In this document: positions 56,398 through 64,000 of the stretch, in pieces | How the letters are laid out: each line of letters opens with the position of its first letter | How positions within the stretch are numbered: position 1 is the first letter of the stretch | DNA from: Simmondsia chinensis | Taxonomy: Eukaryota; Streptophyta; Magnoliopsida; Caryophyllales; Simmondsiaceae | Length of the DNA stretch: 64,000 bases | Assembly: GCA_018398585.1 (NCBI GenBank) | Contig: JAGTTD010000015.1 | Location: 6,019,001-6,083,000, forward strand | Direction: 5' to 3' | Program-made: the position numbers and the translations under genes | Notes under the pieces: model-generated | Databases searched by the model: none | Told to the model about the DNA's origin: nothing | What the model saw: only the letters and a program-made list of their open reading frames with translations

Positions 56398-56591
56398 GAA
56401 CTTAAGCGTGCTTGGGCGAGAGTAGTACCAAGATGGGTGTCCTCCTGGGAAGCCCTCACCCTCAGGTTGGGGGCACTGGGAAACAGCCTCCCTTCAGGTT
56501 AACACCCTGAAGGGGGAACGCCTCGTACATCCGCGCCTCCCAGAGCCTGCGTAGGCGGGAGCCCTTAAGGCACTGGGTATGTTCTTTTTTT
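56398..56591 (+). mobile_element. 5S-rRNA/Au chimeric SINE (copy 3), with perfect 20-bp TSD
   Basis: Flanked by identical TACAAACACATGTTCACACC (56378-56397 and 56592-56611). It starts GAACTTAAGCGTGCTTGGGC and runs GAGAGTAGTACCAAGATGGG, TGTCCTCCTGGGAAG, matching the 3' half of plant 5S rRNA through box C. It then switches to CCCTCACCCTCAGGTTGGGG, GGCACTGGGAAACAGCCTCC, AACACCCTGAAGGGGGAACG and TTAAGGCACTGGGTATGTTC with a T tail. It is inserted in the CACTA element, so it is the youngest layer here. Confidence 0.88.
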
Positions 56592-56764
56592 TACAAACAC
56601 ATGTTCACACCATATTTTGCATATATCATCATCTTTTTCTTCTTCATCATCATCATCATCAGCAAGAGATTTAGATCTCTTCTAGATGTGTGATTTTGCA
56701 TCTGCAGAGAAATATACTATCATATATAAATAAATCCAATCATCTTAATTTAATATACATTAGG

Positions 56765-57641
56765 AAAAAATTCAAAAAAATTTGCCATCGATTGCATCAT
56801 AGACATAAATTCTTCTCTAAGACAAGCGTCTCTCTTAGCAAATTGGGCTTCTAACTCGCTTCTAATTTCTACGATTTTTCTAGCAAGTTGTTAAGCAACT
56901 TGTTCGGCTACACGCCGATCTATTTCTGCCTGAGTAATGCGAGGATGTTGCTCATCCTCATAGATGCATTGCCTCTGAATGACCCCTCGATATCGTTATC
57001 ATCTATTGGCTTAAGCCCAGCACCACTTTTACTCAATTGCAATCAACCAAAAAAAAAACTCCAAATACAATCCACCAGATTACAACTTTTTGGTTAAGTA
57101 CCTTTTGGTTAGAATTTATCTTACGTTGGCTTTAGCAAGCAGTATAAGTTCGATATCCCAATCAATTTTCCCCAAATCCTTAACAACCAGCGGGCAATAT
57201 TGCTGTACGAGCATCATCATCTCAGTTATGAATTGATTGGCATTTCCTCCAACCACCCTATTCAACCTCGAAGGGATTTCTAAAGGCCTTGCTCTAGGTT
57301 GACTAGCCCTTTTCTTTTTGTATTTCAAACATCTTTCCTTTGTCATGCTTGCGCTTGCCTACATGAACAACAAAAATTGAAAGTTGATGCTGTTAAGAAC
57401 AGGGACAAACAAGCAAATTTGATATATACAACTGACACAACATGCTCAATACAAGTGAAGAATGAAGTGACATATTCAAGTAATATAGACCATACATTAA
57501 GTTTCCAAGTTTATGATATATTAAAATGATAAATCGAGAGAGAATTAGTTGTATAATCAAAAGGAATAGTTGTAGCAAACATATACCGGAACATGGAAGG
57601 CGCTCCTCTATGGTGTGAGAAGATGTGGAACTGCTCGCCAT
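56765..57641 (-). pseudogene. CACTA TNP1-like (Transposase_24-type) gene remnant
   Basis: Minus strand. A first exon-like piece (57641-57587) opens MASSSTSSHTIEERLPCS and ends at a GT donor. A second (57358-57125), after a TAG acceptor, reads KKKRASQPRARPLEIPSRLN, RVVGGNANQFITEMMMLVQQ, YCPLVVKDLGKIDWD and ends at GTAAGAT. This G-x-N-A-x-x-F-x-T/S...V...CPL...W/D-x-K-I pattern is typical of plant CACTA-associated TNP1-like proteins. A third stretch (about 56990-56765) encodes the usual Gln/Glu/Arg-rich coiled-coil tail: DEQHPRITQAEIDRRVAEQV, a stop, then QLARKIVEIRSELEAQFAKR. The exon phase between the first two pieces does not join cleanly, and the tail stop breaks the protein. Confidence 0.6.
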
Positions 57642-57921
57642 GTAATCAAATCTGTATGGTGGGACAAAAAATAATACCCTATTGTCTTATATTTAGGATA
57701 CCGCTAAACTTTCATATCCTTCGTTCAAGCAATAAAAAATGAGTTGTTGCGAGATGTATGACAACATAAACAATTGAAATATCAAAAAAGTTCACAAACA
57801 ACATAAACAAGATAAGAACGTGATAACAACTAAAACTATTTTGATTCATCCAAGCTTTATCTTTTTCCATCATTCAAAGTAAAGGAAAGAAAACTAAAAG
57901 TTGTTCAGATACAACATATGT

Positions 57922-58029
57922 GAAGTAAATTTGGAAACTATATGTGTCGTTGTACTAGCCATTCATACTTAATTTGAAGTAAATTTGAAAACTATATGTG
58001 TCGTTGTACTAGCCATTCATACTTAATTT
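57922..58029 (+). repeat. Recent 54-bp tandem duplication
   Basis: Two units (57922-57975 and 57976-58029) with a single base difference; each contains TATGTGTCGTTGTACTAGCC. Confidence 0.85.
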
Positions 58030-58128
58030 GCAAGAGGAGGTGATCTTGTGTATGTAACTAACTCCAAGGGTCGGTGATCCTAGCCCATTCAGAAATCATG
58101 TAGTACAATTGAACTATTTGGTTATGCA

Positions 58129-58392
58129 TTAGAGGTTTCTAGTAAAATTTGGGCAGCAATTTCCCATGGTTCTCCAATTACTAATTTGAATATGAAGTAT
58201 TAGTGCATGATAGTGTATCATAGCATCACGTATACTTCCATCTCCAAATCGTACCCATAGAACAACACGTGGAAATGAGCCAAAATTGAACACGAAACGT
58301 CTAATAATTTTTGTAACAAAAAAATCAACACTACATGATTCCCAAACTGTCCAACATGGACAATTCAAGAATCCAAATAAAGCAAGTATCAC
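58129..58392 (-). CDS. Unrecognised ORF within the CACTA element
   Basis: An 87-codon minus frame (MILALFGFLNCPCWTVWESC start) upstream of the TNP1-like remnant on the same strand. It includes FNFGSFPRVVLWVRFGDGS. I do not recognise a domain. It might be decayed transposase coding sequence, but nothing supports that beyond position. Confidence 0.2.
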   Translation of the reverse strand: MILALFGFLNCPCWTVWESCSVDFFVTKIIRRFVFNFGSFPRVVLWVRFGDGSIRDAMIHYHALILHIQISNWRTMGNCCPNFTRNL

Positions 58393-58899
58393 TTATGTTC
58401 CATACAAGGAACATAGGATATACTGCAATATACGGATTCTCAAATGGATAATCTAAGCTGGAAAATCTTGATTTGTTATTTGTTGTATTGCTTATTTAGT
58501 TCTTTTTGTTGCATTACTCATATGAACCTGAATATTTCTTCTTTGTTACCATAGTTCCGTGGAAAGAAGATCGAAAGACATTGAGATGCAGGGATAGTGA
58601 GAAGAGCCAAATGCCAGCCCGTTAGATATTATTGAGTGCTCAAAGCTGTAAAATTTAGTTATGGTTTTGAGATGCAGAGATATAATTTAATTGTACTCTT
58701 ATAATCACATTGTTTGCTTTGATACTTGAAGTTAAGACATGATGATTAGATTCTTAGAGATTAAGGGCATTATTTGATATCGTTTGATATTTATAATTTT
58801 TATTTTTCAAAAATTAAAAAGGAAATTATAAGATGCCAATTATTTAAGGATAGTTAATGCCTTTTGTGGAATTTTTTGTAGAAGTTTGTGATGTTATTG

Positions 58900-59480
58900 A
58901 AGTACAAGGAACATATTCAATAAACGCAATATGATGATTTAAAGCTAAAATTAGAGAATAATCACGATTTAAAGCCAAAAGAATACATAATTAGTACATT
59001 TCAAAGCTGTTAAACTAAAATCACAGAATATTCACGATTTAAGGCACAAGGAACATACAACATACACGCATGATGATGATTTCAAGCTGAAATTAGATAA
59101 TAATCACGGTTTAGGGCCAAACAACATACATAATCAGCGCGTTGCAAAAATTTTAAGCTGAAATGAGACAACAATCACAATCTAGGGTAAATAATATACA
59201 CAATCAACACAATATAGTGATTTTCAAAATGACAATAGAGCCTAGTCACCATTTAGGGCCAAAACACATACACAATCAACACAATACAAAGATTTTAAGC
59301 TCAAATGAGACAAGAATTACAACATAGGGCAAAAAGCATACACAATCAACCCAATACAATAATTTTCAACCTAACATTAGAAATTAATCACTGTTTAGGG
59401 CAAAAAAATACACAATGAACATTTTCAATCGGAAATTAGAGACTAATCATGATTTAGGGTAAAAAAAACATAACCACCTC
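58900..59480 (+). repeat. Degenerate ~80-bp tandem repeats in CACTA interior
   Basis: Recurrent blocks AAGCTGAAATTAGANAATAA, TCACGATTTAGGGCCAAA and ACATACACAATCAACACAAT, six or more times, diverged from each other. Confidence 0.65.
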
Positions 59481-59559
59481 CAGTGCTAAAGTTGAAGTAA
59501 GTTATAGGGTTAGACATTGAACATTTTCACTGAATTTAAGCTGTAATAAGAAAAAAAAA

Positions 59560-59860
59560 AAAAATCAAAGAGTGAGTGAGGATCTCACTATTCGAGCGAA
59601 GAGCGAGCGAAGAAAATTGAAGTTGCCTGAAAACGAGCAAAGAACCTGAGCGTGCTTACCTAAAAACGAACAGCGAAGAGTGACTGAGAGCGAAGGAGAG
59701 AGAAATCTGAGCGAGAGCGAAGAGAGGAGAGAGAAACCTGAGCGAAGGAGAGAGAAACCAAGAGCGGAGAGCGTAGAGTGAAGAGAGGAGAGAGAAACGT
59801 GAGGCGGAGAGAGGAGAGAGCAAGGCGAAGAGAGGAGAGAGAAAAAAGGGATCGGGTTTA
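59560..59860 (-). promoter_or_regulatory. GA/CT-rich leader region of the CACTA gene
   Basis: Purine-rich on plus (GAGCGAAGAG, GAGAGAAACC repeats), so CT-rich on the coding strand of the TNP1-like remnant. Its position just inside the right subterminal array fits a promoter or 5' leader; the role is inferred from position only. Confidence 0.35.
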
Positions 59861-61030
59861 AGATGACCTAATACAGCGATTTTAAGTGTCGTAATAGAGA
59901 AGGCCTAATACAGCGGTAAATTTCGCCATATTAGAGAATATATAAATATTATAGTAAAATTATCATCAATATCCTGACATTTTTAATATACGATATGGTA
60001 CCCTGAAATTTTAATATTTTATCACCTAGGCACTATGATAGAATTTGATCAATTTTATGCAAAAAAATGTTGGTATAATAAATAAATACTATAATATATA
60101 CAACTATTTGTCATTTTCGCATTCCTTGGTGAAAGATATCGAATTCTATTGAAGACACTTATATATTATTGAAATCGTGTCTGAACTTTAGGGCACTTAT
60201 TGATAAAATATCTAAAACTCAAGGTACTTCATATATATTAAAATATCAGAATACCTAAGTAATAAATCGCAAACGCCATATATCACCTAATACAGCGAAC
60301 ACAATCGCTGTACTAGGTTGAACCTAGTACAGCGTTCAAAATTGCCATATGAAGTAACACCTAATATGGCACACAAAATCGCCGTATTAGGAACCTAATA
60401 CGGCGTCTTATGTCGCTGTATTAGTTTATAACGGATAACCTGGCCCCTCTCTCTCAAAATAAAATATATATATATTTTTTTTTATTTGGTGCAAGGAGAC
60501 CTAATACGGCGGGTTTGCTCGCCGTATTAGGTTATAACGGACAACCTGCCCCTCTCTCTCAAAATAAAATATATTTTTTTATATTTTGGTGCAAGGAGAC
60601 CTAATATGGTAGGTTTCCTCGTTGTATTAGGTTATCACGGACAACCTGGCCCCTCTCTCTATCAATAATTTTTTTTTTTTATTTTAATGCAAGGAGACCT
60701 AATACGGCATGAAAACCGTATTAGGTTATCACGGACAACCTGGCCCCTCTCTCTATAAATAAATTTTTTTTTTTAATTTTGCTGCAAAGAGGCCTAATAC
60801 GGCGGGTTTCCTCGCCGTATTAGGTTATCACGGACAACCTGGCTTATCTTCTTTATAAATAAATTTTTTTTTTTTTTAATTTTGTTGCAAGGGGACCTAT
60901 TAGTTGATCTACTAATACCGCAATATCAATCGTTGCAATAAGGTAATCTGATACAATGCTAAAACTCACCATATTAATTGCTCTAATACAACGCTTTTCT
61001 CATGCCATATTTGAACTTGCCGCAACGTTT
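59861..61030. repeat. CACTA right subterminal repeats
   Basis: Many CCTAATACGGC / GCCGTATTAGG motifs. An AT-rich repeat (about 59940-60270) interrupts the array. The densest part, 60390-60890, forms five ~100-bp units described separately. Confidence 0.8.
60390..60890. repeat. Tandem array of five ~100-bp hairpin units
   Basis: Each unit reads GGACAACCTGGCCCCTCTCT, a T-rich stretch, TGCAAGGAGACC and a hairpin. The ACAACCTG-type core falls near 60434, 60539, 60642, 60732 and 60832 (spacing 90-105 bp). The clearest hairpin is CCTAATACGGCG, eight bases, CGCCGTATTAGG at about 60500-60531. Confidence 0.85.
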
Positions 61031-61046
61031 CAATTTTCTTGTAGTG

Positions 61047-61575
61047 AAATTTTTTTATCAATCACGTATTGCAAACTTGAAAAGTTTTATGACTTAGGTT
61101 TTTGATACCATGATTAATTACAGTAACATATAAGTGTCCTCTATTAGATTCTGTTAATTTTTTGCCAAAACATTTTGACTACTCATGATTTCCGCAATAC
61201 ACATAGCTTCAGCTAGAGGTTGGTGAATTTCATCATAATCTATTAAACTTTCACTCGAATAATTGAATCGTAATCATATACTATATCAATATTTTTTGGT
61301 ACTTATTGGTTGAACTTTGGCGAATATTTATAAAGTTTTAAGTTAATTGTCTAAATAATAAAATTTTTAAATTTAGAATATTTTATTATACATATTTAAA
61401 TATTGAGGTATACTGGTGACGAAGGCTTAAACTTGAAGGTACCTCGATAAATTAAAAAAAAAAAAAAAAAAAACACCGTGTGCAATAATAAAGATTTTTA
61501 TTTAATAGTTGACTTTGTCAACGTTTTTTAAATGACGTATGCAAGGAATGGTGTTCCTTATTCATGGTTGACTTA

Positions 61576-61606
<31 letters not shown>

Positions 61607-62164
61607 TAGGGCATGTGAAGACTACTTTTCCAAATAATTGAATTAACGTAGTAAATCAACTAAAATTAATTGAATATATTAAATTTTGTATTAAACTAAC
61701 TAATAAAACTACTAGTATTGACATACAAACATGCTAAATATCAAAGTATTAGAGTTAATTTGATTATAGTTAAATTCTCATTTATACTTTTTCTGACGTA
61801 TTTGGATTGGAAAAAATTTAAAGCAAAATGAGGGAAAAAAGCATATTAACGGTATTATGTTGAATATTAAATTGTTAATGTTGAATAACCAAACTGTTAA
61901 ATGAAATACCATATTGTATTGAATAAAATAGAATAAAAATGTACAGTATGGTATTTTGATATTAGTTCGAAATTTCACTCTCCCGATTTTTGGAAAATAA
62001 ATGAGTATCGGACTACAAAATCCATTGCTAAGGTCACCGTTTCATCATTAAGGTACTGAAATGTAGATTTCGGTAGGTTGAAATGGATTTAAACTTATAA
62101 TCTGTAGGTGGTGGTGAAGGTTGAACAAGAGGAAGGAATGACGACATTGGTGTAATGTGCATGG
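61047..62164. other. AT-rich intergenic sequence
   Basis: No gene. It includes a poly(A) run near 61452-61471 and a (TA)n run near 61581-61605. A 66-codon minus frame at 61778-61978 is Phe/Ile-rich AT sequence and not a credible gene. Confidence 0.4.
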
Positions 62165-62903
62165 TGTTGAAAAATGATATAAGCTAGCCTTTAATTTTAT
62201 GGGGAAGTTGTATCCCACATTAGAAAAATTGTGTCGGTGGTCTTTTTCTTAAAGGGTATAATTATTTTTTAGGGAATAATTTTTCAAGGCCCGTTACTAA
62301 CTGCTTACCCGTAGTCGTTTAATGTCATTAAATATGACTTTTGGAGTTAATTAATAATATAGCTGTTGGAATTTATTCTTGTAGTCATTTCTAGCCGTTA
62401 CAATTTATTATGTCCTTTATTTACTGTTGCAAATTAAATCCCCATAAAATTCACATCCCACCATTAACCCCAATTTAGGTTTTATAAATTCTACCTTCAT
62501 TCTTCTTCAGGAATCAATCGCACATCTCTCTCTCCCCTCGTCTCTCTCTTTCTCCGTCTCTCTCTCTCTCTGTAATTAACTGAGTGGAGAGATGTGGGAG
62601 ATAGTGAGTTTCCACTAGGAGGATTTCACAATGTAGGGTTTCGACAGTGGGGTTTTAGCACCATTAGGCAATAATGATCTCACCCAAGTCCAATTAGATC
62701 CAGATTTTGCGCAAAGTTCTTAGGCCCTTCTACTCGACTATTAACAAGTGCACGTTAAAAGTCGGATCGCATTAATCCTGGAGGATGACCGTCGGTTATA
62801 CTGTGTGCATAAGAGCACCGGCGAAATTATCTTTGAGGACAGTGGCATTTATCACGGCGTGATATCTTCTTTTGTGAGATCTTTCTAATTACTCTCTCTT
62901 TCC
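62165..62903 (+). repeat. Probable copia-type LTR with PBS-like end
   Basis: Starts TGTTGAAAAATGATATAAGC. It contains TGTATCCCACATTAGAAAAA and a GTGTCGGTGGTCTTTTTCTT phrase common in plant copia LTRs, a CT-rich leader (TCTCTCTCTCTCTCTGTAAT) and GCACCGGCGAAATTATCTTT. It ends near TCTCTCTTTCCT before TGGTATGATTG, a weak PBS. No coding region follows before the window end. Confidence 0.4.
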
Positions 62904-63387
62904 TTGGTATGATTGAATATTTATCAATTTTCTAATGATATTTGGTTGCTTATATTTGGATAATTTCGCTGTTATTTTATTGGAATTTCGCTCTCGATTT
63001 TTAGTTATTCTTGGCAAAATTATTTACTGCAAGTTTGCTGAATTTCTGCAGTGATTTACTACTATTTTTTGCTGCATTTTTTTTTTTTGTATTTTTCGTT
63101 GCAAGTTTCACTATATTCTTATTACTATTAGCTACAAATTAGTCAATTTTGGTGTATTTTTTCGGATCCTACTTCTGTGAGGTGTTAGCGTTTGTACTTT
63201 GATATTTTTGTAAATTATCGGAAAAAATACATATTATATGTGAAATTGTGATCCATTTGGCTGGCTACGTTTTGAATACACCTATATATGAAAATCGTGT
63301 CAACGCATACCTATTTATGATGGAATCGTTTTGAATTTACATGAGCATATTTTCCTTCTTTTTTTGCTTCTATGATATCTATTTATG
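62904..63387. other. AT-rich spacer
   Basis: Nothing recognised; possibly leader of the preceding LTR element. Confidence 0.35.
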
Positions 63388-63838
63388 AAGGTGATTTTTT
63401 AAAATAACACTTTTAGATTTTTTTTTTATTATTAAAATAGCACGTAAAAATTCTAAATTACTAAAATCACATGCAAAGATTGAAAATTTTCAAAATGGCA
63501 TGTCCGGTTAGTGTGCCTCTGCCGCAGAAGCCGGGCTATAATGATCAAATTACAATATTAGACTAAAAAAAAGAAAATTAAAATTAGAAAAAAAAAAAAA
63601 AGGATCCCATGTGTACTTTAAAATACGTATCATCTCCATGAAGTATTAGTGGCTTGAAATCTTAATCTTCGTTTTCAAGTCCAATATTACAAATTGACTC
63701 TTTGCCCCTACTTACGTGGCAAAGACATGTTGACTGTGTGTACTTATTTTGAGAGCATGCTACTTCAGCAATTTGAAATTGTTGCATGTTATTTAACGAA
63801 TAAAAACACATAAAATACTATTTTAAAAAAAGGGTAAA
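63388..63838. mobile_element. Short MITE of the same family as the 1549-6186 foldback element
   Basis: The left end GGTGATTTTTTAAAATAACA, then AAAATAGCACGTAAAAATTC and AAAATGGCATGTCCGGTTAG, match the TIR of the 4.6 kb element. The right end reversed gives CCTTTTTTTAAAATAGTATT and a TAACATGCAACAATTTCAAA block. It is only about 450 bp and lacks the 200-bp units. Confidence 0.55.
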
Positions 63839-64000
63839 ATATAGTTAGATCCTCTGAATGTTGTAATTAACCACAATATACCCTTTGCACTTTCAATTTT
63901 ACAAAATAGTCCTATGAACTTTGCAATTAAACAAAACACACTCACTGCACTTTTAATTTTATAAAATAGCTATCTGAACTTATGAACTTAATAATTAAAC
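63839..64000. repeat. Partial interspersed repeat cut by window end
   Basis: Two diverged tandem units: TGAATGTTGTAATTAACCAC, ATACCCTTTGCACTTTCAAT, TTTACAAAATAGTCC, then TGAACTTTGCAATTAAACAA, CACTCACTGCACTTTTAATT, TTATAAAATAGCTAT. The element runs past the window. Confidence 0.5.

Larger units (their letters stand above)
55463..61046 (-). mobile_element. CACTA (En/Spm) element, 5.58 kb, non-autonomous
   Basis: Ends CACTACAAAAAAAGTTGA (left) and CACTACAAGAAAATTGAAAC (right, reversed), the canonical CACTA terminus. The flanking trinucleotides AAG and AAA differ by one base from a 3-bp duplication. Both subterminal regions are packed with GCCGTATTAGG/CCTAATACGGC motifs in both orientations. Inside lies a broken minus-strand TNP1-like gene, direct repeats and a nested SINE. 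No TNP2/TNPD transposase is recognisable. Confidence 0.88.

Noticed and set aside
56398..56452. A functional 5S rRNA gene
   Set aside because: Only the 3' half is present, with substitutions, and it is fused to a SINE body with TSDs; no tandem 5S array or full-length 5S is seen.
55463..61046. CRISPR-like array from the evenly spaced 60.4-60.9 kb repeats
   Set aside because: Plant nuclear context, CACTA termini and subterminal motifs explain the repeats; the units are ~100 bp with no unique spacers.

Overview
The window is plant nuclear DNA, most likely from a eudicot. It is AT-rich intergenic sequence packed with nested plant-type transposons: L1-like LINEs with plant zinc-knuckle and RNase H tails, Ty1/copia and Ty3/gypsy LTR elements primed from a tRNA-Met-like site, a CACTA element, MULE/foldback and hAT MITEs, and Au-type SINEs. 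One intact host gene is visible, a secreted berberine-bridge-enzyme-like (BBE-like) FAD oxidase at 9533-11137 with its own TATA box. No rRNA gene, convincing tRNA gene, CRISPR array or bacterial feature was seen. The species cannot be named from the sequence alone.

Layout. 0-9.4 kb: a LINE 3' end (about 0.37-1.55 kb) abuts a 4.6 kb foldback element (1549-6186). Its arms are arrays of about 200-bp units that turn into inverted orientation at the centre; a LINE and a SINE are nested in it. A second LINE tail ends near 9.17 kb. 9.4-11.6 kb: the BBE-like gene and its 3' flank. 11.6-16.3 kb: an orphan exon-like ORF, half of a second foldback element, and LINE scraps. 16.3-25.2 kb: a broken chromovirus-type Ty3/gypsy element (minus strand, two 1.8 kb LTRs) inserted into an older copia LTR. 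25.3-26.4 kb: a 1.1 kb inverted-repeat element full of AACCGCG motifs. 27.5-31.2 kb: a SINE and an internally deleted LINE. 32.4-38.1 kb: a copia LTR stub followed by a decayed Ty1/copia element. 38.2-38.8 kb: a hAT MITE. 40.5-42.95 kb: a well-preserved LINE with target-site duplications. 45-53 kb: LINE, LTR, SINE and MITE fragments. 53.3-55.26 kb: an inverted, broken duplicate of the BBE-like gene. 55.46-61.05 kb: a CACTA element with striking hairpin arrays, a broken TNP1-like gene and a nested 5S-rRNA/Au chimeric SINE. 61-64 kb: a copia LTR and a MULE-type MITE.

How it works together: only the BBE-like gene looks functional. The transposon genes all carry stops or frameshifts. The points most worth a second look are the 5S rRNA-Au chimeric SINE family (three copies), the tandem-unit foldback family (three members here), the CACTA and AACCGCG elements with CpG-rich hairpin subterminal arrays, and the inverted BBE gene/pseudogene pair. 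Boundaries come from reading the sequence by eye and are approximate unless target-site duplications or terminal repeats are cited.
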